Below are positions 32,901 to 44,901 of a stretch of 64,000 nucleotides of DNA, piece after piece. Source of the DNA: Dromaius novaehollandiae (taxonomy: Eukaryota > Chordata > Aves > Casuariiformes > Dromaiidae); contig NC_088099.1 in NCBI RefSeq assembly GCF_036370855.1, positions 29,532,501-29,596,500 of the forward strand, read 5' to 3'. Numbering within the stretch: position 1 is the stretch's first letter; every line of letters begins with the position of its first letter. Both the position numbers and the translations under genes were made by a program. The notes beneath the pieces are model-generated. The model was not told where the DNA came from. It saw only the letters and a list, made by a program, of their open reading frames with translations, and made no database searches.

Positions 32901-35900
32901 GCCTTTAAAGGGTAAAGTGAAGTTCCTTACATTACAGTTAATAAATAACTATATTATAAACTGTATATTATATCTATTTATTATATTGCACAGTAATATA
33001 ATAAATAATCCCCCCCCCCCGACTTTAAAGGTCCATTTTATGTTACAAACTTTTTCAAATTTGTCGTGTTGGTTACTGTGAGATATGAGGTGTTTAAGCT
33101 GGGGCATGGAATCAGGGAAATAACTGGTCTCTACTGGAAAGAACAAACATGTTTTTCCATGCTAGGGGATGTGTTTTCTTTGGTATGGTTAAGTTTCACA
33201 TAGTCTCTTCAGAGCAGAAGGAATCATTAGGAACAAGAGACTTATCCTGCTGCATTACACAGACCATAACATTTTACAGTTTAATTCTGGTGTCTGCCTT
33301 TCTGGGGCTGGGCCTTTCTTGCAATAAGTTATTTCCTTTGCTATGACAGATTTCATATAACATCATGTTATGAAAGAGCTTTTTCCCTTCTCTGTGACAA
33401 AAGAAACAAAAGAAAGCTAATTTTAAAAATATTCATTTCTCCTCCTATCCTAGGAGGAGGATTTTTTCCTCCCTTCCCAAGATTGTACAGCGGGGAGAGT
33501 AGGTGCAGAGGGAGAATGACAATTCAGGTTTCATAAAATGTGGGACATATGAAAATATTTCTTTTGTTAAATTCTTGTATTTCAGTGGAAACAGGTTTTT
33601 CACTAAAAAAGCAAACTACTGCTACAAAAGCCTAATGGAATTTTGAACCTGAAGTGAACTGATGTGACATCTTAATTTTTCATGACAAGAGCCATAATAT
33701 AAATAATGCGGAGTCAATTATGATAGTAATGTTTTAATCCCCAATGTTAGTGATGGGGGCAAAGACATATGAGAAACACACATCCCTTTCTGTGTTCCCT
33801 GCCCATAAAGGTATGGGAGCTAATAGCCTATTACAATCAATATTTTAGAAACTTTCTGAGAGAATTTCTGGCTCAGGATCTCCTGTGTAGCTAGTCAGAT
33901 TATTGATACCCATTTTTCTAGTGTATTTTTGAACCCCTTTGTATTTTTGATTACCACTGTGTTCTGTGGCAGTGAATTCACAACATAACTATGCACTGTG
34001 GGTACCAGTATTTGCTTGCCATCTGATGATTTCACTAGACAGTCTGTTATGGAGTGAGACAGTGAATTTTTCTTCTGTACTCATCTTCTCCATGGCTTAA
34101 ATGATTTTTTATGTATCTATCATGTTCCCATCTACAGTTATTTCAAGTTGAAGAATCATAGTATAGTAATCTCTCCTCATACAAAACCTGTGTTGTATGT
34201 ATGTGTGGTCCTCTGTTGCTCTTCTCCATACTGGATTTTCCTTTATTTTTAACATAAAATAGACAATATGGACCTTCACTTGTGCTTTCTCTATACATAC
34301 CTTACAAGATCTTTATCTTGGCTGTTTAAGTCTCCATACCTTTTAGTGTCATGGGCTGATGCTAATTAGACCACTGTAATCTTGTTGGTATGAATCAAAC
34401 CTCTTATCTACTACTATGTGCAAGATTTTAGGACTTGTGTGAAAGTCTTTCACACAAACTAACACTACTACATAGTCACCATTTTATATATTAAAAAAAT
34501 ACTATACGTATGTGTATGTGTGTATGTGTATATATACACACACTCATATACATACATACAAAAGCACATAAGAGAGGGAACACAGTCTACTACCAGCATG
34601 ATACCTGAAACTTGCCTGTTTACAATGACCTATTTTTCTAGTGCATGTAGCCTACCTCCCTTTTTGATACTAATCATACTCATTACAGTTCATGCTTTTA
34701 TATTTCAAAAGATGCAGTGGTGGCACTAAGCTGATCTGTATAGCTAGTGAGAATATTATACTTGTGAGTCTTGTGAGTGTCCCTTCCTGTTTATCTGCAG
34801 AGCAAACAGTACGGTTTTTAACATGAAGGTACAGATAAGGGAATGCAGTAACAGATTTGAATGAGCACATTTACTTACAGGTTTCTGGTTTCCCAAACAC
34901 TTTGCATCTAGAGTGATGCCAGGACAATAGACCTGAGCCTGAATTTGATTGTGAAAGAAGTTAAATGGAATGAACAAAATATTTAAAGAAGGCAAACAAA
35001 GGGGAGTATATAAAACAGACTCTTTCAAATGGTTGATATGTTCAACATTGTTTGGTATGTAATTGTAAAAAAACATTTTCTGAAGCTGCTGTTAGTGTCA
35101 AAGTTTCCAAGTGCAAATTCACTGGCAGATTAACTTGGCTGCTGTTTTGATGTTTGTTCTTTATCAGGTAGTATATCTACAGTTCTTTGACACTCTCTTT
35201 TTATACTTGCAGAATTTTGGGGCCATGGCATTCATAGGTGGCATTTTTCTCTTAGCTTCAATAGTGCTTGCTGCAACCAGTTCTGGATCTGGTTTAGAAA
35301 AAGCTGCATGTGTAAGTATAAAAATCGTATCATTTACTGTGTATTTATCTTGTTTCTTAACTTATGTGCCCTTTAAACCTCACTACATCTGCAGGCAAGA
35401 AACTGGCTAGGGAACAAAATTCAGTGTGTTGCCTGGGCTGGGATGTTTCAGGAGAAGCTAGCTATTTCAGAGCTTCTAGAAACTTCCCTGAGGAAATCCA
35501 AAGAGCAGGCATCCCTCACTGTTGCTGGAAAGCTCAGCGTTTTAAAAGAGCAACTGTGCGTGCATCTCCCAGAGGATGCTAAGAGGCTCAGGGCAGGGCA
35601 CTGAAGATGCTTTGGGGTGCTGTGAAACTCGGAATTCCTTACTTTTATGGCCCTTTTTTGAATAACCTTGGAATTGTGAATGTATGAGTTTGAAAGATCA
35701 GATTTGACATTATTCTTGAATGAAAAAAGATGAGTTAGAAAAGTAAAGAAAGGAAAGGAATTCTATTCCTTAATCAGTGTGAGCTATTATAGTTAGAGTT
35801 GCACACTTCTGTATAGTTATCTTCTGTAACATTGATATATTCAAATCTAATGGCTTGAGTATAAAATCTTTCAGGTTTTTTTTCTGGAGCTGGAAAAATG

Positions 35901-36710
35901 AAAAACTCTATCATGATTTAAGACAATAGCATATATTTGCTTTGGGGCAAATCAGCTATGTAAAATTTATTTAAAAGTTAGTGTAAATGCATGTGTTAAC
36001 AGCTTCTTGCAAGCAAGGAAGTAAAAACCAACCTCTTCATCGCTGTCCTGCCATGCCTAATACTGAAATTTTTCACTAGTAAAATGTCCTTTCACCCATA
36101 CTTTCACCGTATTCTTCACGTACTTTCACCCAGTAAAGACTTGCTTAGGCCCTGCGGATCATATCTCCCTTCACCTCCCGTATGTTAGTCTTCTTCAGTT
36201 AGTCCCTTTAATCAGTAGGTATCTCTTGGATAAATTTTGTGCTATACCACTGATTCCATACATCTTTAATAACTATTTTTCCAATTAAACTAATATTTCT
36301 AATGTTAATGGCTGTTCAGGCTATATCGTAAGATTCATGCTTGATTGAAAGAGTGAGAACTGTAATAACTCTTGCATAAATGTGCTGCAATTATGATTTC
36401 TGATCAGTTTCTAACTTAAACAGAACCACCAATCTAAGGACGACTCGAAACTTAATACTTGGGAGTTATTAACTTACATAAAAAGTTCAGCAAATTCCCC
36501 CCATCCAGTGTTTGAATACCATTAGCATTTATAGATTTTTAAATCACGTGTCTTTCACTTTCACAGGCATTTGGATTTCTTGCAAGTGGTGCATTTTTAG
36601 CTGAAGTCATTATGTGTTATTTGGATGGCCGGAAACAAGACACTGAAAGTCGTTCTGAAAATCCTGCCAGCACTCAGACTGCCACAGAAAGTCAGCCACT
36701 GAATAAATAA
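26816..36710 (+). CDS. CMTM6: CKLF-like MARVEL transmembrane domain-containing protein 6
   Basis: Four coding exons, 26816-26944, 32596-32772, 35213-35311 and 36567-36710, all in phase 0, give 182 residues (human: 183). The start ATG has a strong context (G at -3 and +4) and the N-terminus MENGNVYNETTE resembles mammalian MENGAVYSPTTE. Seen: a basic Cys/Arg-rich cytosolic N-terminus (1-43) and four hydrophobic spans near 44-58, 66-87, 104-125 and 134-154. The conserved first loop CxxCxGLYFFEF (59-70) is present. The polar C-tail ends QPLNK (human EPLNA). Family knowledge: CMTM6 is a plasma-membrane and recycling-endosome MARVEL protein that binds PD-L1 and spares it from lysosomal degradation. 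It lies head-to-tail after DYNC1LI1 and convergent to CMTM7, as in mammals. Confidence 0.95.
26945..32595 (+). other. CMTM6: CMTM6 intron 1
   Basis: The left end is the rest of the CpG island. Further in are a pair of related CpG-containing motifs (28159-28270), an A22 tract at 29611-29632, a GC-richer block at about 29940-30200 and an octamer ATGCAAAT near 30526. No additional exon is supported. Confidence 0.8.
32596..32772 (+). CDS. CMTM6: CMTM6 coding exon 2 (TM1-TM2)
   Basis: The acceptor is tttgcag and the donor gtaagg. It encodes LFSLLAVICEEIVENCIKCD then GLYFFEFTSCSALLLSLLIL and CVYCTTAYETFGKDKIEKV, clearly the mammalian LLSLLAFICEEVVSQCTLCG... segment. Confidence 0.96.
32975..33007. 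repeat. Perfect AT-rich inverted repeat (13-bp stem, 7-nt loop)
   Basis: TATTTATTATATT (32975-32987) is exactly complementary to AATATAATAAATA (32995-33007) around loop GCACAGT. A C10 tract follows at 33011-33020. Could be a cruciform-prone simple sequence or the tip of an eroded short inverted-repeat transposon. Confidence 0.9.
33850..34340 (-). mobile_element. Degraded CR1/L3-like LINE fragment
   Basis: Read on the + strand, the order ttgaaccccttt, gtggcagtgaattcacaac, ctatgcactgtg, catcttctcca, atctatcatgttccc, taatctctcctcata and ttgctcttctc follows the complement of amniote L3/CR1 3' sequences (tggcaatgagttccaca ... taatctctcctcata ... ttgcccttctct). Strongly diverged, no coding frame, borders approximate. 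The call rests on remembered consensus phrases. Confidence 0.55.
34505..34562. repeat. Imperfect TG/CA inverted repeat
   Basis: GTATGTGTATGTGTGTATGT runs into TATATATA and then ACACACACTCATATACATAC, so the two halves can pair. Simple-repeat origin with cruciform or Z-DNA potential. Confidence 0.8.
35213..35311 (+). CDS. CMTM6: CMTM6 coding exon 3 (TM3)
   Basis: The acceptor is acttgcag and the donor gtaagt. It encodes NFGAMAFIGGIFLLASIVLA then ATSSGSGLEKAAC: 33 codons, one hydrophobic span, matching LGTGCVFLLASIIFVSTHD of human CMTM6. The open frame starting at 35111 is only the intronic extension of this exon. Confidence 0.93.
35312..36566 (+). other. CMTM6: CMTM6 intron 3
   Basis: No exon or identifiable repeat was seen. 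Near 36083-36132 a tttcacc.. motif recurs three times (tttcacccatac, tttcaccgtatt, tttcacccagta), perhaps a small local duplication. Confidence 0.8.
36567..36710 (+). CDS. CMTM6: CMTM6 coding exon 4 (TM4 and C-tail)
   Basis: The acceptor is tttcacag. It encodes AFGFLASGAFLAEVIMCYLD then a polar tail GRKQDTESRSENPASTQTA and TESQPLNK, ending in TAA at 36708-36710. Too short (47 codons) to show as a prominent open frame. Confidence 0.94.
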   Translation, partial: AFGFLASGAFLAEVIMCYLDGRKQDTESRSENPASTQTATESQPLNK

Positions 36711-37025
36711 AGCTAAAACTTTGCTCAATTAAAAAAAAAATTGCAAACTAAAATGAGGTTTTAGTGCACTGTAAATAACTTCTTCTGTCTCTTCTAATCA
36801 ATTTTGTAAGCATTGCTCATCACAAGTTTTTATAGATCCTTAGGTCTAGCAATGGCATCTTGGCATCATGTTCTATTTAATTTTGGAGGTGACTGGTCCT
36901 GCTTAAAAACTGCCCAAGTGGCATATACTAAAAAATTTTGTGTCTAATTAGAATAACTTAAGGACGATAGTGTATGCTGGTTTGGTTTTGGTAGGAATGT
37001 TTAATAAAGGGTAACTTATGGTGCA
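36711..37025 (+). other. CMTM6: CMTM6 proximal 3' UTR with poly(A) signal
   Basis: AATAAA at 37003-37008 is the first clear signal. The mammalian CMTM6 3' UTR is several kilobases long, and further AATAAA hexamers near 40741-40746, 40815-40820 and 41160 could serve a long form ending around 40.8-41.2 kb. Which is used cannot be told by eye. Confidence 0.55.
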
Positions 37026-37571
37026 TAAATTCTGAGTTATGTCCTAAAGATATTTTTCTATATAAATGGATGAGATACTTCTGTTATTAGTTGTAAATTA
37101 GTACAGCAGAGTTCATTTTTTTTACTTCCTGGTCAAACTGTGAATGTAAAAGGGATACCTAATTGCAGCCTAACAGAAATGCTTATCCTTACATAAAGGT
37201 TTTTTGTTTGTTTTATTTTGTTTTTACTACTCTGTACAGTTCTGTCTGTGGAGCTCATTTTAATGAAATGATGAATATAGGGTTTTTATGGGGGACAGTT
37301 TAATGCTATATTAAAGAGACAGTTCTGCATCCCATGGTTGTCAATGTATGCGAGAATCTCCTTTCAGATTGTTTCAAAAGCAACAAAAGCTGCAGGAAAA
37401 GCTTGAAAAGATAGCTCTGGGAGGAAAAGGTTGAAGGACAAGTATTTTCAAAGATTAACCTAAAAAGTAGCAATTTGAAAAGGAAAGAACATAACAGCAC
37501 ATTAGCACTGTTCTGCTGAATATCACTTTCAGGGTTAAGGCCAGCTGCAGTTTGTTTATGCATAGTTAATG

Positions 37572-37601
37572 GTGAGTTTTGCCAGAGTGAGTTTTGCCAG
37601 A
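37572..37601. repeat. 15-bp perfect tandem duplication
   Basis: GTGAGTTTTGCCAGA occurs twice head to tail (37572-37586, 37587-37601). It lies in possible long CMTM6 3' UTR. Confidence 0.95.
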
Positions 37602-40600
37602 ATGGTTATGGACTCCACCATTTTCTTTGCCTATAAATATGCCACTGGTTTGAGGCTTCTTGCTACTGGCTAGGTCAGTTGGTGAACAGATGAGTAAATA
37701 AGCACTTGTATCACTGACTTGTCTGAAAAGCATCAGGCCACAGGACTGCAAGAGAAACTACTGATGTAACATACCAAACAAGTGATGAAGTTCAAACCAG
37801 ATATTGATGGCCATAACAGAAGGGAAGCGTTGAAAAGACATTTTTCAGATGTCTGACGGAGAAACAAAACTGCTAGACTTCGTTTAGAGGAAAGCAGAAA
37901 AGTAGGGCAATTGCCATAAAGCAAGGGATGTTCCAAAATACCGAGGCAAATGAGAAAAATCTGATTATGCAAAAACAGTTCTTGTCTGAATTCTCATGAC
38001 GTTTGCCCTGTCTTCCAGGCATTAACTCAGTTTCATCAGTACCCTCATCTGGCAGATTTACAGTCCTGTAACCTGTTGTGACAGCACTGAGACTAAGCCC
38101 TCTAGAAACTGGCTGTGTGCGCTATATTTGGAACAGGATGAGGAAGTTGTAAGACAAAGAACTGTAGAGGAAGGTCAGAGTCTTTTTTCAGTACTGCTGC
38201 TTTCTGATGAACAAGATGATGTGTGTGATGTTTTCTCTTTATGTTCCGAGACTTTAATTCTAACACTACACTTTGCTTGAGGATTTGAGTTCGACAGTTT
38301 GTGAGAAACATGAAGTTTAAGCTGTAGGTTGGTTTCAGAGCCATCCATAAAATATTTACTTTCCTTCAAGGAATTTCCTGCTTTGTGAAGAAGAGAGCTC
38401 TTCTATGGACTGACATTTTCTCATATTTATTAGTGTCCATTTGCACTGAAACCTGATCTTGGTCTAGGTGTACAGAGCTTGCTGTAGCTCTCTCTGAAAA
38501 CTGTAGGTAGAGAAGAGAGATGTTTTGTTCACAAGCAGTGTTGCTGGTGATAGGAACTTCCCAAAATGAAAAATTTCTGTTACAGTTATAGTTTCTTACT
38601 TTTGGGTTTGTGTCCATATCTACGATTAACATTTTCAGGGTTTTTTTTTCCTGCTGCTTGCCCAGGATACTGTTGGATTTGTGTTCATTTCAAAGTGGCT
38701 GCAGGCTCTAGGTCTTGATATGTAATTAAAAGCTGTAAGTATAATGTAACAATAAGACTGTGTTGCTGGTATTTATTAAGCAACTCAGCATGAAGGCAGG
38801 ACTTCTACCCTCAGTTAACTTTTCCTTCAAACTTTAATTTTTCTCATCTTGAAAATACATGGAGAGTTACAGTTCTCTGTAATTTTCCTATAGACTTCAC
38901 CTGGCCCAAGTGCTGTTTGCAGTTTCTATTCCTGAATCTCTGATACTGAAAGGGATCTGTAAAGTCATCTCTCTGCCTTGGCCTCCCTGTCTATGTGATA
39001 TCTACTGCTGATGCTTTACAAGTGAAGAAACTGAAATGCAGAACAAGTTATTTTATGAAAAGGTGCCACAAGGAGTTGGTGTTAGGAGAAGTGACTGTAA
39101 CTGAGTTTTCCTGACTCTGTTCTGTGTGCTAGGCCTTTTACAATGGAAATACTGCCAGCCTTTGCAGAATGGTTTCATGGATTCTCCTATTACAGATATG
39201 GTGGCATCCTTGGCTCATTTCAGGTTGTTTCTTAGGGTGAGTTTTTTGATGTGTTGTCAATTTTAGTTTTAACTGTTCCAAATAGTGAGTTTCCCATTCT
39301 CTGACCAACGGATGCAAGTATAGATGTAATAATCAAATTCAGTCTGTAACCAAAAGGGATACAAACGTTGCCATCAGCTAATGAAAGGGACATAGATAGT
39401 CTTTTGGAAACTGGTTAGTTCTGCTTTCCCATGTGCAAGAGGAGTTTGCTAATAGGAGTCCTGCTATTCTTTAAAAAAAAAAAACAAACAAAAAACAGTG
39501 CTGCATCCCAGATACTGTCTAGCTGGCACTAATCTGTCATGCAGCAAAGTGCTATTAGCAGACCAGCCCCATGTTGGTTATGGGTATAAGGTAATTGCTA
39601 ACTAGTTGCTTTCAAAGCAGTTGTTGGCTCACAAAGCAGTTTCTGTATAGTGGCACTATTAATACCAGACTTAAGAGCGTGAGGATTTTCATTTAAAAAC
39701 TGCTGAGGAGCAGGTCTCCTGGTATGTGTGCTCTTCTCTGCTTCCAGGAGGCAGTTCCCTTACCCGCTTTATCAGCTTCCTATGACGACGAACGGGCAGG
39801 TATGCGCCCCCGAGCTCCTCTGCCCTCACGCGCTAGGTCAGACAAGCGCAGTGGCTGAGCAGGGTTGTCTCCCGCCACTAGAAATGCCCCTTTTGTGCTT
39901 CGGATGTCAGATCCAGGCTTTAAATGTCTATCTTTTCATTAGACTGATCCCAGAGGATGGAGCTGGAGTTGGATTAAACATCTGGTTTTGCAGGAGCTCT
40001 GCGCCTGTGGCTAGACGTCTCTTGCTCCTCCCATGCTCTGTCAGCAAAGAAGTCTGCATGTTTCCCAACCTGCTTTTGATGAAATATAATTTCCCCTTAA
40101 AAATTTAATTTCCCCTTCTGTTTTCAAGTAAACATCTATGCACAATCTCAACCCGTAGTAAAACCCATGGCAGGAAGCAATTTGGTACAGTAAGTCTACC
40201 CATGGATTGCCTTCTCCGTTCTTCGCCACAGTGGTTGGCAGTGGTGGTGTGAGCCTGCGTAGACACACTAAAGGCTTCAAGTCTTTTCCAGCTGAGCCTT
40301 TCTAAAAATATTTGAAGACTGCACTGACTTTCAGGCTTTTCACACTTCAGATTTACAGTGCCTTGAGAACCAGCACACAGGATTCTCCAGGATGTGTAAG
40401 GGCTGGTTGTAAGTGGCTGGGCTGAGAGTTTCTGCTCTGAAAATCTGCCTGCGTTGTGTAGATCGTGAATGCTATTTTGTTCTCTACATTTAGCCCACAT
40501 TAAGATCACAACAGTAGCAGTATCCTTTGGATTTTAAATGCGTAAAGGAATTGTGCCTTACTGCTTGTACTCTGTTCTTAAAAATAGCAGGGGAGGGTTG

Positions 40601-42620
40601 TAGTTTGTTACAGTTCAGTTCTACCATTGCACCCTCTGACTCCAAAATGCACTGAATTATCTCACACAATTCTCAGAGCTCTGCACAAGATGTTTTTGCA
40701 TAATAGCCATTATGGCAATCCCAGTTCTGTTCAAATTTGTGCAATAAAAATAGCAAGTGTTCTACACTGAAGGGAAATATTTTGTGTGATTTTTGAAAGG
40801 TTATGTAAAATTGTAATAAATCAAGATGCTGGTAGTGCCTTTAAGATGGAAATTCATCTTTTAGTTCATTGCTGTAAATGTATAGCAGATATCTAGATTG
40901 TACTGAACAGCATAAAATTTAATGTCACTTTCATACCTGTGAGACTTTTAGGTGACTTTTAATGATTATTGAATGATAATACAATAGTTTTATATTATAA
41001 AATTTTTATATAGTTCCGTAGCCAATGTTGCCTTGAATTTTCAGTAAAAGCCTTCTGAAATGCTTAAATATTTTTTCATTCTAAACCTGTGGTCTTTTTA
41101 ATGTATTATGCTTTTCTGGTCTTATGAACTTTCTAAAATATTTTGTAATCATTTTTTAAATAAAATATTAGTAAATAACTCAGAGTGTTTCTCATCTCTG
41201 CTGCTAATGATTTGGTGTCACTATATAGTTCTCCCAGAGCAAAATGCAGGAAATAATGTCATTCTGTGTTCCTGGTTTGGAGGAAGGAGCTTGCATTGTG
41301 TTTTGTCTGTTACTGGGGAATTGGGCCCAACTTGCAGATCTGCAAAACTGGATTTTTTCACTGGAAGTTTCCGTGAGGAAAGGTCCAGTAAGGTCAGTAT
41401 TGCTTCATACCACAGGGTTCAAGCTAACTAGTTTATAATAGACTTTATGCCTACCATGGTCTATAGTTACTGTGACAAATGTAATTAAAGTGCTGGTTTC
41501 CTATTGTCTGCGTTATTAGAATTGAAAAAATAAAATAAATAAAATGGCAGACTTGTTAGAGGAAGGAGCACAAACCAGAAAAAGGTCTCAAAGTGAAAAA
41601 ATTTCTTCTGGTGTAGAAAAATGCAGATGACTTGAGTTACTTGGTTGAGGGGGAACCACTGGGTCCTTTAAAAATGTTTGTTTGCTGAGGTGCAGGGAAA
41701 GAAATAAACCCACATGCCCTCTGGCTGGGTAGCTTTTTTTGTTTCACAGTCCCGCAGGTTGGTTATTACTTGCTGATCCTCTGACTGGTTGGTCCCACAT
41801 ATAATGGTTTTGTAAGCCAGAGAATAATGACACTTTTTTCATTGTCTGCACTGAAATTGGAATGACACAGTATACTTTTATTTGCATCATAACATTAAAG
41901 GTAAAATTCTCTCTTTAATGAAGTTGCCAGAGATAAGTGTAGTTATAAGGATTGATGAGGAATGTTTTAAATTAAATTCAATTAAAGAAGAAAACCTAGT
42001 TGTAAGCAAAGAAGGCAAAATATTGTAATAGAAGGGTACATCCAAGGTGGATTTACAGAGCATGAGAAAATAACCTAGAAGTCCTAAGAAAGGTGATACT
42101 TCATAATTTAGGGCATGATCACATAGCATAGTTTAGGTCCTGTTATTGCTAGAATTGTGACAACTCCTTTCTTAGCAAAGGAATCCAAATTAGCTTCTGT
42201 AGCGAAGTAACAGAATAGTGTAGCAGGGCAAAATACAGGTTTGTAATCTGCTGCTTTCCTTTGTGTGTGCACAGGCAGCACCAGGCTGCTGCTGCCTGTG
42301 CAGTTTTGTTCCATGCTCGCACGTGTTTCTTTGCTTTAGCGTGGGCTTTCTTACTAGAGGGAGGAGCACTACTGGCTGCTTGTTCTGTCGTATAGCCCCC
42401 TTCAACCTGTAGTGCAGGGACCAAGCAAGGATAACTCCTTGGTTCTGTTTCCGACTTCTCTTTGAATGCAGCATAGCTGGTCTTTGCCTGCTAAAGGAAA
42501 CACAAGGGAGGCCAGCAATGGTTTTGCATTCTGTTCGCACTGCCTGCACGGCACAGTTGTTCACAGGTGACATAGGTAAATCTGTGGAAAAGCTGCAGTA
42601 GAGAAGTTTGCCCACAAGAG

Positions 42621-42660
42621 GGCAAAGATGAGCCTGTAATGGCAAAGATGAGCATGTATT
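42621..42660. repeat. 20-bp tandem duplication
   Basis: GGCAAAGATGAGCCTGTAAT is followed directly by GGCAAAGATGAGCATGTATT, 18 of 20 bases identical. Confidence 0.95.
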
Positions 42661-44864
42661 TGAAAAGATTTGGCGTCGAAGCCTTCTCTCTTCCACTTGT
42701 ACGCTCACCGGAGATGGAGCCCCATTGCCCTCTTCTTTTCTGCAGCTGTAAATTGCACTGTGTGTTTTAGTGATCTTGTTTTCAATCACCTGCTCATTTC
42801 TCAAAATGTAGCCTGTAGAAACTTTGATAACATAATCAGATTGATACTGTCTCAAGGAGGTAGTTTGCCCTTCCAGACTGCTTAGGTAAAGGTTTTCTTT
42901 TTCTCATTTAATTTTGTAACCAGTCATAAGATGTTTTTTAATTCCTTTTTATTACAAAGCCAAGCTTCAGCTGCCTGATGACATCTGCATCTGTAAGTCT
43001 GTATTGCAGCTCTGAAGATTTTTGTGGTCTGTACCATGCTGTGGTTTTCAACCAATGGTGTCTGTGGCTCATGGACAGGAGGGGAGGGAGAAGAAAGGAA
43101 GGGGGAGTACCTGTGCACTTGGACTCTGTGTAAGCTAAATGAGAGAAGCCTATTGGCAAAAATGCAAATGTTACATGCTGGAAAAAAATCAGGGTCCACA
43201 AACAGAAATGTTGGCAAACACTGCTATAATGAATGCCAGACAGGGCTTCTTGCACACCAGAGAAACTTGCTTTGACCAGCCAGCATGTCCTGAGCACTCA
43301 CTCAGTTTGTTTCTTATGACCTATTATCTTTTGGCTGAATATTAGAACAGGACTGGGAAAATAAACAGACGTGGCTGTTTTGAAGTTGCCAAGTCCTGGG
43401 GGTGAGAGTCAGGGCTTCACAAGGAGATGACAGCAGAAGCACATTTTTCTGCAGCATGACTCATGTGCAGCCTAATGAGGACAGCATACAGCAAATATCC
43501 AGTTGGGCATCTGTTGTTAGATGGCTAGAGGTGCTGCATCAAACCATGTAGTATTCCGTACTGTTCAGTCTGGAGAGCGCTTCACAACTCCCTTTTAAAC
43601 CCTCACTTGTGTAAAAGTCACTTACCTAAGTCATAATATTATAAGGCGTAGGCATGTCTAGCTAGGAAATAGGCACATCTCCATGGGTGTAACAGCGGAA
43701 GAGCTGACAGCTGGAATTTGTGGGCAGTTATTCCTCATTGTGTGTGTGTGTGTATCACCCTGCTTACACTGGCAGTTTTCATTACATGGATGAATGGCAA
43801 GTTTTTATTATCATACACCTTACTTAGAGAATGGTCAGGTGAAATGTTGCTCAAAACAACCCAAGTGTGCCTGTCTTTGCTACAGCCCTCCTTTTAACTA
43901 CCTCCTTCGCACCAGTTGTCGCTCTTCACAAAGCCCCAGGGTACAGGTTGGTCTGGAATCCCTGCTTGCGCTGAGCAGGAGGGAAGGAAGGAGCGGTTGC
44001 TTCAGCTCTGCTAACGGCTCTGTGGCCTTCACACGCTGTGAAGTGAGAAGACGGAGCTGCCACCCGGTTGACAGCAACAGGACATTCTTGTAAGGGAGGA
44101 CAGAATCTCACTGCTTCTATTCTTATTGCCAGCACAACACCCATTTTCACTCTCCCACGTCTGTTTGCTCTGTTTCACAGGCTGCAAGCCATTAACTGTT
44201 GATGCTCATGTTGTTAAAGCCCTGCTTCCCATTCCCATCCCTCTAATCTATATTAAACTTTGCTATCAGTGCACTTTATAGCAAAAAGAACTAAAGCTCT
44301 GAACACTGGGTTCTCAAAACAGCCAGGATAAAGTGGCTACAGAGGTCTAGCCAAGGGGGGTACAATACAACACTAAAAACAACTGTCTAGTTAATGCAAG
44401 TCTGCTTGTTTTCTGCCTAATAGGCCTCTTGCTAAGAAAGGTTTGCTTTTATGAATGAATGAAATGTTGTCCTTGATTTGATATGGGTTTTTTAATCATA
44501 AACTCTTGTTTTTGACAATTGTGCATCTCATTTGAGGGTAACAAGGACATAATTATTCAGTTCTCATGCACCACAAACTGCTGAGCATGAGGTATTAATG
44601 GAGTGCTTTGCTGCCACCATAGCTTGATAGCTGCAGCTGCAGCATTGTGCTCATGTTTGGCTGGGTTCATGAAAAAGGAGTATGCAGATCATTAAGTTTT
44701 ATGTTAAAAGTGATTTACTGATGTAGAAATAACAATAGACTGTGCTAGATGGACAAAGCACTTCTGATTTAGAAGGAGCTGTTGTACCAGCAGAGCTGTG
44801 CTTCATAGCCGTGGCAGGGAGGCCACCAGCACCGCTCCACCTCATACAACTCCCCCAGCCACCT

Positions 44865-44865
<1 letters not shown>

Positions 44866-44898
<33 letters not shown>
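44866..44898. repeat. A33 homopolymer tract
   Basis: An uninterrupted run of 33 A between ccacctc and gttgtgc. No AATAAA lies just upstream and no clear target-site duplication was found, so a retroposed tail is possible but unproven. Confidence 0.9.

Positions 44899-44901
<3 letters not shown>

Larger units (their letters stand above)
32773..35212 (+). other. CMTM6: CMTM6 intron 2
   Basis: Contains a perfect 13-base stem-loop (32975-33007), a C10 run, an old LINE-like fragment (about 33850-34340) and an imperfect TG/CA inverted repeat near 34505-34560. No exon was found. Confidence 0.8.

Noticed and set aside
35364-35582. 72-codon + frame just after CMTM6 exon 3
   Set aside because: It is in intron 3, no similarity to CMTM C-termini; the true exon 4 with TM4 is at 36567.
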